Origin: Frankiaceae bacterium
Lineage (GTDB): Bacteria; Actinomycetota; Actinomycetes; JAVEEB01
Assembly: GCA_030840665.1 (NCBI GenBank)
Contig: JAVEEB010000339.1
Coordinates: 1-10,675 of the forward strand
DNA length: 10,675 bases
Reading direction: 5' to 3'
The notes below the pieces were generated by a model, which worked only from the letters and a program-made list of their open reading frames with translations, had not been told where the DNA came from and searched no databases. The position numbers were made by a program, and so were the translations under genes. Shown here in pieces: positions 1 to 6,207 of the stretch (its first letter is position 1; the number at the start of each line of letters is the position of its first letter).

Positions 1-512
1 GTCGGCGAGTCCTCGAACACGACGGCGTCGGCCGGGTCGACCCCGAGCAGCGAGCAGGCCGTCAGATACGGCTCGGGGTGCGGCTTGTGGTGGACAACTT
101 CGTCACCGGCCAGCGTCACGGCGAACAGCTCGCGTCCGATGACGTCGAGGCCGGCATCGACGAGCACACGGTACGACGACGACACGAGGGCCATCGGCAT
201 TCCGGCGGTGCGCAGCGAGGCCAGCAGCGCGGCCGCCCCCGGTCGCAACGTCAGTCGTTCCGCGAAGAGCTCGGACATCCGCCCGATGAGCCAGTCCTGG
301 ATCTCCTCGGGATCACGATCGGTCACGCCCATCCAGTCGAGGATCCTGGGCACGGCGGTGGTGATCGACGTGCCGATGATGGCGGCCTTGAGGTCGGCGG
401 ACCACGTGCCGCCGAGGGAGACCGTCAACTCCTGCTCGGCCACGGTCCACAGCGGCTCGGAATCGACGAGCAGGCCATCCATGTCGAACAGGCAAGCCGC
501 GGGCCACGTCAT
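1..512 (-). CDS. HAD-superfamily hydrolase, subfamily IA-like (partial, C-terminus outside window)
   Basis: This is probably a cytoplasmic Mg-dependent phosphatase or phosphomutase of the haloacid dehalogenase superfamily, related to the beta-phosphoglucomutase/phosphoglycolate phosphatase branch. About 170 codons are visible and the stop lies beyond base 1. Motif I is FDMDG at residues 9-13, with nucleophile D10 and acid/base D12. An alpha-helical cap follows (about 15-85). Motif II is the serine run after MALV (111-113), motif III is K143 in HHKPHPEPY, and motif IV is FEDS with E167 and D168. All catalytic motifs are intact, so an active enzyme is expected. The ATG at 510-512 puts motif I at the usual distance from the N-terminus, although no clear Shine-Dalgarno precedes it. 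It is divergent from the PAC2-family gene. The substrate cannot be told from sequence. Confidence 0.9.
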   Translation of the reverse strand, partial: MTWPAACLFDMDGLLVDSEPLWTVAEQELTVSLGGTWSADLKAAIIGTSITTAVPRILDWMGVTDRDPEEIQDWLIGRMSELFAERLTLRPGAAALLASLRTAGMPMALVSSSYRVLVDAGLDVIGRELFAVTLAGDEVVHHKPHPEPYLTACSLLGVDPADAVVFEDSP

Positions 513-619
513 GCGAGCGCGCGTTTCGCTGTGGGAATCGCGCAGCGCTGTGGACGGGCGAACTGCTCCGGGCGCAAGTGGGCCACCTCCGGTGAGTGAT
601 CTTCGGAGAACCCCGAATC

Positions 620-643
620 CCTGCAGCGGACAACGGCTGCAGG
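620..643. repeat. Perfect inverted repeat, 8-bp arms, operator-like
   Basis: CCTGCAGC at 620-627 and GCTGCAGG at 636-643 are exact reverse complements separated by 8 bp. The repeat lies between two divergently transcribed genes, so it is not placed to terminate either coding sequence, and it has no T-tract. It sits just downstream of a possible minus-strand -10 (TAGACT, 647-652), near where the HAD transcript would start. That placement would suit a repressor site. The symmetry is seen directly; the operator role is inference. Confidence 0.4.
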
Positions 644-717
644 CCCAGTCTACGGGCGCGGGTTAATCGTTATCGCTCCCCGGGGCCGCTCGCCGTGGCC
701 GGAGAGGCGCCGAGACG

Positions 718-723
718 TAGAGT
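718..723 (+). promoter_or_regulatory. Candidate -10 box for the PAC2-family gene
   Basis: TAGAGT matches the actinobacterial TANNNT -10 consensus. A transcript starting around 730 would have a leader of about 49 nt before the GTG start and its Shine-Dalgarno. No good -35 hexamer is visible, as is common in high-GC genomes. Confidence 0.25.
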
Positions 724-769
724 AGGAGCCCGTGCGTACCCGTTCGCGCGGTCAGTGACAGCCAGGCCT

Positions 770-774
770 GGAGG
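770..774 (+). promoter_or_regulatory. Shine-Dalgarno GGAGG that selects the GTG start at 779
   Basis: GGAGG ends 4 nt before the GTG at 779-781 and 2 nt before an out-of-frame ATG at 777. The GTG is in frame with the PAC2 domain and yields the expected N-terminus, while the open frame further upstream has no family resemblance. Confidence 0.6.
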
Positions 775-778
775 CCAT

Positions 779-1630
779 GTGTCGGAGCTCGACGGTGTGC
801 CGGTCCTGCGTAATCCCGTCCTCATTGCGGCGTTCGAGGGCTGGAACGACGCGGCCGACTCCGCCAGCGACGCGGTCGGGCACCTCGAGGACGTCTGGGA
901 CGCCTTGCCGTTCGCCGCGGTCGACCCCGACGACTACTACGACTTCCAGGTCAACCGGCCGCTCGTCAGCATCGACGAGGACGGCGTCCGCCGGATCACG
1001 TGGCCAACGACGCGCGTCTCGATCGCGCGCCTCGAACACGGCGACCGCGACATCGTGCTCGTCCGCGGCATCGAGCCCAACATGCGCTGGCGGTCCTTCT
1101 GCGAGGAGATCGTGGCCCTCGGCCAGGCCCTCAAGGTCACCACGGTGGTCACGCTGGGCGCGCTCCTGTCGGACACCCCGCACTCGCGCCCGGTTCGCGT
1201 GACGGGCAACGCGCCGGACGAACACACCGCGACGGCTCTTGGCGTCGAACAGTCACGGTACGAAGGGCCGACGGGCATCGTCGGCGTGTTCGCGGATGCC
1301 TGCACCCAGGCGGGCTGGCCCGCCGCCTCGTTCTGGGCGCACGTGCCGCACTACGCCGCGCAGGCACCGTGCCCGAAGGCGACGATCGCGCTGCTGCACC
1401 GCGTCGAAGACTTCCTCGACATCCCGATCGCGCTCGGCGAGTTGCCCGAGGAAGCCCGCGCCTGGGAGCACGGTGTCGACGAGTTGGCCCGCGAAGACAG
1501 CGAGGTCGCGGACTACGTGCGGGCGCTCGAGGATCGCGAGCCGGAGGCCGAGTTGCCGGAGGCGAGCGGCGATGCGATCGCGCGCGAGTTCGAGCGCTAC
1601 CTGCGCCACCGCGGCGACCCCGAAGGCTGA
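779..1630 (+). CDS. PAC2 (proteasome assembly chaperone 2) family protein
   Basis: This 283-aa soluble protein belongs to the PAC2 family, common in Actinobacteria and distantly related to eukaryotic and archaeal proteasome-assembly chaperones. Its bacterial role is not established. Recognisable blocks are AAFEGWNDAADSAS (17-30), the acidic/aromatic DPDDYYDF near residue 50, VTLGALLSDTPHSRP in the middle, WAHVPHYAAQAPCPKAT around residue 200, and a C-terminal helix ending GDAIAREFERYLRHR that closely matches actinobacterial members. Length is normal for the family. GTG 779 is chosen because of the GGAGG 4 nt upstream and the family N-terminus. The gene stands alone on the plus strand. It is convergent with the mshC-operon tail gene and separated from it by only 10 bp. 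M. tuberculosis Rv2125 appears to be the counterpart near mshC. No direct link to mycothiol can be read from the sequence. Confidence 0.9.
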   Translation: MSELDGVPVLRNPVLIAAFEGWNDAADSASDAVGHLEDVWDALPFAAVDPDDYYDFQVNRPLVSIDEDGVRRITWPTTRVSIARLEHGDRDIVLVRGIEPNMRWRSFCEEIVALGQALKVTTVVTLGALLSDTPHSRPVRVTGNAPDEHTATALGVEQSRYEGPTGIVGVFADACTQAGWPAASFWAHVPHYAAQAPCPKATIALLHRVEDFLDIPIALGELPEEARAWEHGVDELAREDSEVADYVRALEDREPEAELPEASGDAIAREFERYLRHRGDPEG

Positions 1631-1640
1631 CCGGCCGGCG
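1631..1640. other. 10-bp convergent gene junction
   Basis: The PAC2 stop (TGA, 1628-1630) and the stop of the opposing membrane-protein gene (TAA on the minus strand, 1641-1643) are separated only by a GC sequence containing the palindrome CCGGCCGG (1631-1638). There is no room for a conventional terminator, so the transcripts must end inside each other's genes, overlap, or depend on Rho. Confidence 0.6.
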
Positions 1641-2108
1641 TTACGGCGTCTGCCGCAGTCCCGCGGCGCCTTTTTCGACGCGGCGACGGGCGCGGCGCGG
1701 CAGGACAACTGCGGCCGCGAGAAGCACGACACCGAGCAACAGCAGCAACTGGGGAGCGTCGTACCTGCGCGAACGCAGCACGACCTGCTGGGTCACCGGC
1801 GAGTAGTACACACGCAGCCGGGCGCCTTCCGGTAACGAGGCGAGCAGGCCCTCCGGGATGGGCACGAGGTTCGCGAAGATCTGGTCGTTCCAGATGAGCA
1901 GGTACGTGTCGTGGTCACCGAAGCGCTCGATCTGCCCGCGAGCCGCCACCAGGTGACGCACCTGCGCCTTCTCATAGCTGTTCGCCGCTATCGCCCCACC
2001 GAACGCGGCGCACGCGAGAACGACGAGGACAACGACCCACGCCAGCAGCCGGCGCGGGCGGCCTCCACCGGTCACCGGCTCGCTCAGCTCCCCCGGCGCG
2101 TCGGTCAC
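1641..2108 (-). CDS. Unrecognised small membrane protein, two TM segments, coupled to mshC
   Basis: This is a 155-aa protein I cannot assign to a family. A Pro/Gly-rich N-terminus ending in basic residues (GGGRPRR, 14-20) precedes TM1 at about 21-42. A soluble region of about 75 residues follows (roughly 43-118). TM2 is about 119-137 and is Leu-rich, and the tail is strongly basic (RRARRRVEK). By the positive-inside rule both ends are cytoplasmic and the middle is outside. The loop contains [17 protein letters not shown] just before TM2, vaguely like DUF3592-type proteins, but that resemblance is weak. The start is GTG (2106-2108), which overlaps the mshC stop in a GTGA junction and has no separate Shine-Dalgarno, so translational coupling to mshC is likely. 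It appears to be the last gene of the operon. No catalytic motif is visible. Confidence 0.75.
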   Translation of the reverse strand: MTDAPGELSEPVTGGGRPRRLLAWVVVLVVLACAAFGGAIAANSYEKAQVRHLVAARGQIERFGDHDTYLLIWNDQIFANLVPIPEGLLASLPEGARLRVYYSPVTQQVVLRSRRYDAPQLLLLLGVVLLAAAVVLPRRARRRVEKGAAGLRQTP

Positions 2109-3343
2109 GGGCTGGGTCGCAGGCCGATGCCGAACAGCGCGTCGACCGCGTCCGCCACCAATGCGGGAGCGGTGCGGTCCGCAGCGTCCCCGGCCAGCGC
2201 GGCGTCAGCCCAGGCATCCACCGCCGCGGCTGCCGCGGCCGCATCAAGGTCGTCAGCTAGGTGCGCGCGCATCGCCTCGATGACCGGGCTCGCCGCCGGT
2301 CCCCCGCCGAGGGCGACGGCATCGCGCCAGCGGGACAGACGCGCGGTCGCCGCCTCGAGCTCGTCTCCCGTCCACTCCCAGTCGCTGCGGTAGTGGTGCG
2401 CGAGCAGCGCCAGGCGGATCGCGCCGGGGTCGGCGCCTGCGGCCAGCAACCGGGAGACGAACAGGAGGTTGCCGCGCGACTTCGACATCTTCTCGCCCTC
2501 GAACGCGACCATGCCCGCGTGCAGGTATGCCCGCGCGAACGGCCAGGTCCCGGTCGCCACCTCGGCTTCGGCGGCGGAGAGCTCGTGATGCGGGAAGATG
2601 AGGTCGCTGCCGCCACCCTGCACGTCGATCGTCGGGCCGAGGGTGTCCAACGCGATGGCGGTGCACTCGACGTGCCAGCCCGGTCGGCCGGGTCCGTAGG
2701 GCGACGGCCAGCCCGGCTCACCCGGTCGCTGGGCCAGCCACAGCAGGCAGTCCTGCGGGTCACGCTTGCCGACGCGGTCCGGGTCGCCGCCGCGCTCCCC
2801 CGCGAACCGGCGCATCAGCGCGGCGTCGTACCCCGACACCTCGCCGAAATGCTTCGCGGCTTCGACGGAGAAGTAGACGTCGCCGTCGAGGACGTACGTG
2901 GCGCCGGCCGCGTCCAGCCGTTCGATGAGCTCCACCACCAGCGGCATCGCCTCGGTCACGGGCACGTAGTGCGCCGGCGGCACGACGCGCAGCGCCGCCA
3001 TGTCGCTGTGGAACAGCGCCGTCTCCCGTGCCGCCAGGCCTTGCCAGTCGATGCCGGTGGCGGTGGCGCGCTCGAGCAGCGGGTCGTCGATGTCGGTGGA
3101 GTTCTGCGTGTACGAAACGCTCACGCCGGCGTCGAGCCAGGCGCGAACGAGCAGGTCGAACGCCAGGTAGGTGGCGGCATGGCCGAGGTGCGTCGCGTCG
3201 TACGGCGTGATGCCGCAGACGTACAGGGACGCGGTCGGACCACTCGCACTCAGGACGCGCGACCCGGAGGCCGTGTCGTGCACCAGGGGCACGACTCCTG
3301 TCCCGGGCAGTGACGGCACGTCGCAGGCCGCCCAGGAATCCAT
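2105..3343 (-). CDS. mshC: Mycothiol cysteine ligase MshC (L-cysteine:GlcN-Ins ligase)
   Basis: MshC performs the ATP-dependent ligation of L-cysteine to 1D-myo-inosityl 2-amino-2-deoxy-alpha-D-glucopyranoside. This is the penultimate step of mycothiol synthesis in the cytoplasm. The 412-aa protein is a class I aminoacyl-tRNA-synthetase-like enzyme derived from CysRS. Visible motifs are the zinc/cysteine-site CGITPYD (C43), the HIGH-type HLGH (52-55), [12 protein letters not shown] (82-93), the GWHVEC block with zinc ligand C227, the DLIFPHHE block (H252/H253) and KMSKS (285-289). It lacks the long C-terminal tRNA-binding region of true CysRS, and the N-terminus ([14 protein letters not shown]) is MshC-like, so it is MshC and not CysS. 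The start ATG (3341-3343) has no Shine-Dalgarno but has TACGCT 7 nt upstream, which suggests a leaderless transcript in addition to operon read-through. The SCO1664-family gene lies 27 nt upstream, and the membrane-protein gene overlaps its 3' end by 4 nt. Confidence 0.96.
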   Translation of the reverse strand: MDSWAACDVPSLPGTGVVPLVHDTASGSRVLSASGPTASLYVCGITPYDATHLGHAATYLAFDLLVRAWLDAGVSVSYTQNSTDIDDPLLERATATGIDWQGLAARETALFHSDMAALRVVPPAHYVPVTEAMPLVVELIERLDAAGATYVLDGDVYFSVEAAKHFGEVSGYDAALMRRFAGERGGDPDRVGKRDPQDCLLWLAQRPGEPGWPSPYGPGRPGWHVECTAIALDTLGPTIDVQGGGSDLIFPHHELSAAEAEVATGTWPFARAYLHAGMVAFEGEKMSKSRGNLLFVSRLLAAGADPGAIRLALLAHHYRSDWEWTGDELEAATARLSRWRDAVALGGGPAASPVIEAMRAHLADDLDAAAAAAAVDAWADAALAGDAADRTAPALVADAVDALFGIGLRPSP

Positions 3344-3350
3344 ACGGGCC

Positions 3351-3356
3351 AGCGTA
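3351..3356 (-). promoter_or_regulatory. Candidate -10 box for a leaderless mshC transcript
   Basis: TACGCT on the minus strand fits TANNNT and ends 7 nt before the mshC ATG, so initiation would fall at or next to the A of the start codon. No Shine-Dalgarno is present in the 27-nt gap. It is embedded in the 9-mer GTACGCTGG, which recurs upstream of the DUF3090 gene. No convincing -35 is seen. Confidence 0.4.
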
Positions 3357-3370
3357 CCGATGGCCCGAAG

Positions 3371-4087
3371 TCAGATCGGCGGCCACGGCACGGCGGGCCA
3401 GTTGCCGTTCGGCTGTGGGAACACCCCGGCGGCCAGTAGTTCGTCGATCCGCCGACGGGTGGCGCGCAATTCCGCGCGGGTCAGCAGCGAGCGAAGGGCC
3501 GCACCGAGGTCGCCGTCCAGCTCGGCGCGCACTCGCGACACGTCGGGGCACAGGTCGTCCGGGAGCGGCGTTCCGCGCCACTGCCAGAGCACCGTGCGCA
3601 GCTTGTCCTCCGCGGAAAAGCACACACCGTGGTCGATCCCGTAGAGGTGGCCCTCCGCCGTCGGCAACAGGTGGCCGCCCTTGCGGTCGGCGTTGTTGAC
3701 GATGGCGTCGTACACAGCCATGCGCCGCAGGCGTTCGTCGTCGAGGCTGTGGAGCAGGTCGATCAGGTCGACGGACTCGTCCACGTCGACCCAGGCCTGC
3801 ACCATGCCGAGCCCGACCGGACCCTCCCGCAGGACCGTCGGCGGCACGATCGCCCAGCCCAGCGCCTCACTGACGAGGAAGGCGGCGGTCTCCCGCGCGG
3901 CGAGCGTGCCGTCCGGGAAATCCCAGAGCGGCCGTTCGCCCCGGACGGGCTTGTAGATGCAGGTCAGGGCGTCCTCACCCGCGCGCACCTCGCAGTAGAG
4001 CGCGAGGTTGGACGCGTCGACGAGTTGGCCTTCGATCGCGATGTCACCGTCCGCGAGAAGGCCCAGGACCGCCGGGTCGGACCGCAT
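3371..4087 (-). CDS. SCO1664 family protein (TIGR03843), PI3/4-kinase-like fold, function unknown
   Basis: This 238-aa soluble protein belongs to an actinobacterial family whose sequence recalls phosphatidylinositol 3/4-kinases and HipA-like kinases. Kinase-like landmarks are CIYKPVRGERPLWDFP with candidate ATP-binding K46, ARETAAF with E66 as the possible partner, and the catalytic-loop-like YDAIVNNADRKGGHLL (126-141), where D134 would be the base. GIDHGVCF (150-157) has D152 in the place of the DFG aspartate. The metal-ligand Asn common in related kinases seems to be replaced near H139. The C-terminus is Trp/Pro-rich (NWPAVPWPPI). The ATG at 4085-4087 lies 6 nt after the DUF3090 stop with only a weak Shine-Dalgarno, so the two are probably co-translated. 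Its substrate is unknown. The mshC context makes an inositol- or sugar-phosphate-related substrate worth considering, but this is inference. Confidence 0.9.
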   Translation of the reverse strand: MRSDPAVLGLLADGDIAIEGQLVDASNLALYCEVRAGEDALTCIYKPVRGERPLWDFPDGTLAARETAAFLVSEALGWAIVPPTVLREGPVGLGMVQAWVDVDESVDLIDLLHSLDDERLRRMAVYDAIVNNADRKGGHLLPTAEGHLYGIDHGVCFSAEDKLRTVLWQWRGTPLPDDLCPDVSRVRAELDGDLGAALRSLLTRAELRATRRRIDELLAAGVFPQPNGNWPAVPWPPI

Positions 4088-4093
4088 CTGGAC

Positions 4094-4639
4094 TCAGTGG
4101 TGACCGTTGGAGCGCGGGCAGATGTGGCCGTTCGGGTCCATAGGCTGCCCGCAGAGGATGCAGTCGGGTCGCCCCGCCGCGACGACCTGCCCAGCCCGCG
4201 TGCTGAACGCCTTCGCCGACGCTGCCGTCAGGTGGACGCGCAACGTGTCGGGGCCGTCCTCGGAATCGGTCAGCGGCACGACCTCGTCGGCCTCGTCGCC
4301 GATGGCCAGCGCCTCGATGACCACGCGCTGCGCATCGGGATCCCAGGCGATCGCCAAGGTGCCGCAGGTGAAGTCGGGCTCGATGGGCACGTCCAGCGGG
4401 GCGTTGTCGACCAGGCCGGCCGGGATCGGGTCGGGCACGTCGGTGCCGCGTCGCCGCAGCTCGAGGAGCACCTCGTCGACGCGTTCCGCGAGGGCCGCGA
4501 CCTGGACCTTTTCGAGGGCGACGTTCACGAGCCGGCCGCTGGCACGCGCCTGCAGGTAGAACTGACGCTCGCCGGGCAGGCCGACGGTGCCCGCGACGAA
4601 TCGCTCCGGCGGGTCGAACTCGAACAACTGACGCACCAA
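4094..4639 (-). CDS. DUF3090 family protein (TIGR03847), C-terminal zinc-ribbon-like
   Basis: This 181-aa actinobacterial protein has no known function and corresponds to the M. tuberculosis Rv2134c type. The N-terminal half carries the family signature FDPPERFVAGTVGLPGERQF, followed by a helix-rich segment and a beta-rich centre (FTCGTLAIAWDPDAQRVVIEA). The C-terminus is a compact metal-binding tail, CILCGQPMDPNGHICPRSNGHH. It has CxxC, a third Cys and several His, so a structural zinc site is likely. The start is either TTG at 4637-4639 or the adjacent GTG at 4634-4636. TTG is preferred because family members begin M-x-R-Q and GAGGAGG lies 6 nt upstream. It sits 48 nt after the phosphatase stop and 6 nt before the SCO1664-family gene. 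In Actinobacteria these two families commonly travel together, which suggests that they work as a pair. Confidence 0.93.
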   Translation of the reverse strand: MVRQLFEFDPPERFVAGTVGLPGERQFYLQARASGRLVNVALEKVQVAALAERVDEVLLELRRRGTDVPDPIPAGLVDNAPLDVPIEPDFTCGTLAIAWDPDAQRVVIEALAIGDEADEVVPLTDSEDGPDTLRVHLTAASAKAFSTRAGQVVAAGRPDCILCGQPMDPNGHICPRSNGHH

Positions 4640-4645
4640 CGCGTG

Positions 4646-4652
4646 CCTCCTC
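4646..4652 (-). promoter_or_regulatory. Strong Shine-Dalgarno GAGGAGG for the TTG-started DUF3090 gene
   Basis: GAGGAGG lies 6 nt before TTG and 9 nt before the next-codon GTG. It is the strongest ribosome-binding site in the operon and compensates for a rare start codon. Either start is mechanically possible. Confidence 0.65.
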
Positions 4653-4671
4653 GGGGGTCGTGCGTGGCACC

Positions 4672-4677
4672 AGCGTA
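4672..4677 (-). promoter_or_regulatory. Candidate internal -10 box upstream of the DUF3090 gene
   Basis: TACGCT lies in the 48-nt gap between the phosphatase and DUF3090 genes, within the same 9-mer (GTACGCTGG) that precedes mshC. It would give a leader of about 25-27 nt containing the GAGGAGG Shine-Dalgarno. No clear -35 is visible. Confidence 0.25.
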
Positions 4678-4687
4678 CGGGCGGCGG

Positions 4688-5359
4688 TCAGCCGCCGGAG
4701 CCGCCGCCGACGACCGCGTCCGACGAGCGTGCCTTCGCCGTCCGCTTCCTCTTCGCCGGGACGAGCCCGGACAGGTCGCCGGACGTGTCGTTCACGCGTA
4801 CGACGAACGGCCGCGTGGCCGTGTACCGGATGATCGTGATCGATGCCGGGTCGATCACGATGCGCTGGAACAGGTCGAGATGCAGCCCGAGCGCGTCGGC
4901 CACGATCGCCTTGATCACGTCGCCATGGCTGCACGCGAGCCAGACCGCGTCGTCGCCGAGCCGGCCGTCCCAGTCGCGGACAGCGGCGACGGCGCGCTCG
5001 GCCATCGAACGCATCGACTCGCCGCCGGGGAACGTGACAGCCGACGGATGCGCCTGCACGACCTTCCACAGCGGGTCCTTGCCGAGCGTCTTGAGGGTTT
5101 GCCCCGTCCACTCGCCGTACCCCGCCTCGACGAGACGGGGGTCGGTCTCCACCGCCCGGCCGAGCGGCGCCACCGTCTCCTGGCACCTCTCGAGCGGGCT
5201 CGACACGACGGCTGCCAGCGGCAACATCGCGACCCGTTCGGCGAGGCGGGCCGCTTGCGCGGTGCCCCGCTCGTCCAGGTGCAGCCCCGGCGCTTGCCCG
5301 GCGAGCACGTCGCCCGTCACCGCGGTCAGGCCGTGGCGCGCCAGCAGGACGGTGGCCAT
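4688..5359 (-). CDS. Histidine phosphatase superfamily protein, MSMEG_4193/TIGR03848 type
   Basis: This is a 223-aa cytoplasmic phosphatase of the phosphoglycerate-mutase-like (branch 1) fold, the type annotated as putative phosphomutase and corresponding to M. tuberculosis Rv2135c. Catalytic residues are all present: the RHG motif LLARHG (R8, H9 as phospho-acceptor), SSPLERCQET with R58, the putative acid E83 in GYGEWTG, and the second histidine H145 in CSHGD. After residue about 200 comes a lysine/arginine-rich segment (AKRKRTAKARSS) and then a glycine-rich end (VVGGGSGG). The frame is open further upstream, but that translation is Arg-rich and antisense-like. ATG 5357-5359 gives the family N-terminus [10 protein letters not shown] and overlaps the uppP stop as TAATG, so the two genes are translationally coupled. 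The substrate is unknown. Its place in an mshC operon makes it a candidate for the missing mycothiol phosphatase. Confidence 0.93.
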   Translation of the reverse strand: MATVLLARHGLTAVTGDVLAGQAPGLHLDERGTAQAARLAERVAMLPLAAVVSSPLERCQETVAPLGRAVETDPRLVEAGYGEWTGQTLKTLGKDPLWKVVQAHPSAVTFPGGESMRSMAERAVAAVRDWDGRLGDDAVWLACSHGDVIKAIVADALGLHLDLFQRIVIDPASITIIRYTATRPFVVRVNDTSGDLSGLVPAKRKRTAKARSSDAVVGGGSGG

Positions 5360-6198
5360 TACTTCGTCGAGCTGATGACGTTGCCCGCGAGCAGGCCGAT
5401 GACCGCGACACCGACGATGACGCGGTACGCGCTGAACACGACGGTCGAGTGGCTCGTGAGGTAGCGGAGCAACCACGCGATGGAGGCGTATCCCACGACG
5501 AAGGCCACGGCCGCCGCGATGAGGGTGGGCGTCCAGCCGACCGCCGCGTGCCCCGCAGCGTCGGTCTTGCCGATGTCGCCGAGAGTGAACAGGCCGCTCG
5601 CGAGCACCGCAGGAATCGAGAGCAGGAAGGAAAAACGGGCCGCGGCCTCACGGGTGAGGCCGAGGAACATGCCGGCCGTGATCGTCGTACCGGAACGTGA
5701 ACTGCCCGGAATCAACGCGAGCGCCTGCGCCCCACCGATGATGAGTGCGTCCTTGAGGGTCAGGTCGGACACCATGCGTTCGCGGCGGCCGAGCTTCTCC
5801 GCGAGCAGCAGCACGAGGCCGAGCACGATCAGCATCACCGCGATGAGCCACAGGTTGCGCGCACTCGTCTCGATCTGGTTCTTGAACGCGACCCCGAGCA
5901 GCCCGATGGGGATGGTGCCCGCGATGACGAACCAGCCCATGCGCGCCGCGTGGTCGCTGCGCAGCTCCTTGTTGAAAAGGCTGCGCACCCACGTCGACGT
6001 GATGAGCCAGATGTCCTTGCGGAAGTAGATGAGCAGCGCCAGCGTCGTCCCGAGCTGGATCACGGCGGTGAACGCCGCGCCCGGGTCGGTCCACTTGAAC
6101 AGCGCGGGGACGATCCGCAAGTGGCCGGAGGATGAGATGGGCAGGAACTCGGTCAGACCTTGGACGATGCCGAGGACGATCGCTTCGAACGGACCCAC
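5359..6198 (-). CDS. uppP: Undecaprenyl-diphosphatase UppP (BacA family)
   Basis: UppP hydrolyses undecaprenyl diphosphate to the monophosphate and so recycles the lipid carrier for peptidoglycan and other envelope polymers. It is an integral membrane protein associated with bacitracin resistance. The 279-aa length is typical. The (E/Q)xxxE motif is present as Q13-GLT-E17 within [20 protein letters not shown]26 and the PGSSRSG loop (164-170, R168) occupy the other catalytic positions, with the same spacing as E17/E21/H30/R174 of the E. coli enzyme. Hydrophobic helices fill the rest. The start is GTG (6196-6198), supported by AGGAG 9 nt upstream and the family N-terminus. It is the first gene of the operon. 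Its stop overlaps the next ATG (TAATG), and it is divergent from the aldo/keto-reductase gene with 98 bp between the starts. Confidence 0.97.
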   Translation of the reverse strand: MGPFEAIVLGIVQGLTEFLPISSSGHLRIVPALFKWTDPGAAFTAVIQLGTTLALLIYFRKDIWLITSTWVRSLFNKELRSDHAARMGWFVIAGTIPIGLLGVAFKNQIETSARNLWLIAVMLIVLGLVLLLAEKLGRRERMVSDLTLKDALIIGGAQALALIPGSSRSGTTITAGMFLGLTREAAARFSFLLSIPAVLASGLFTLGDIGKTDAAGHAAVGWTPTLIAAAVAFVVGYASIAWLLRYLTSHSTVVFSAYRVIVGVAVIGLLAGNVISSTK

Positions 6199-6207
6199 GA
6201 AGTTCAG

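Larger units (their letters stand above)
513..778. other. Divergent intergenic region between HAD hydrolase and PAC2 gene
   Basis: This 266-bp stretch holds no credible coding sequence. The PAC2 reading frame stays open upstream to about 596, but that translation is Arg/Pro-rich and unlike the family. The region must contain outward promoters for both neighbours. Visible candidates are TAGAGT on the plus strand (718-723) and TAGACT on the minus strand (647-652). There is a perfect inverted repeat at 620-643 and a smaller dyad, TTCGG/CCGAA, at 603-617. Confidence 0.7.

Noticed and set aside
596..778. 61-codon N-terminal extension of the PAC2 gene
   Set aside because: It is Arg/Pro-rich and unlike the family. 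GGAGG and GTG at 779 give the expected start.
2000..2045. Possible lipobox (VLAC) in TM1 of the small membrane protein
   Set aside because: The -3 and -2 positions do not fit a lipobox well, and the segment is long enough to be an ordinary TM helix with a second TM following.
2261..3313. 350-codon plus-strand open frame
   Set aside because: It is a mirror of mshC with low-complexity composition.
2105..3343. Cysteinyl-tRNA synthetase as an alternative to MshC
   Set aside because: The length of 412 aa, the MshC-type N-terminus, the missing C-terminal tRNA-binding part and the operon context all favour MshC.
3629..5464. 611-codon open frame on the plus strand
   Set aside because: It is antisense to four genes with clear family matches. 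Its translation is Arg/Asp/Val/His-rich with no domain, a common shadow in high-GC DNA.
4044..5651. 535-codon minus-strand open frame
   Set aside because: It is in a different frame through uppP, the phosphatase and DUF3090, and is Arg/Ala/Pro-rich without motifs. The three real genes have conserved residues in their own frames.
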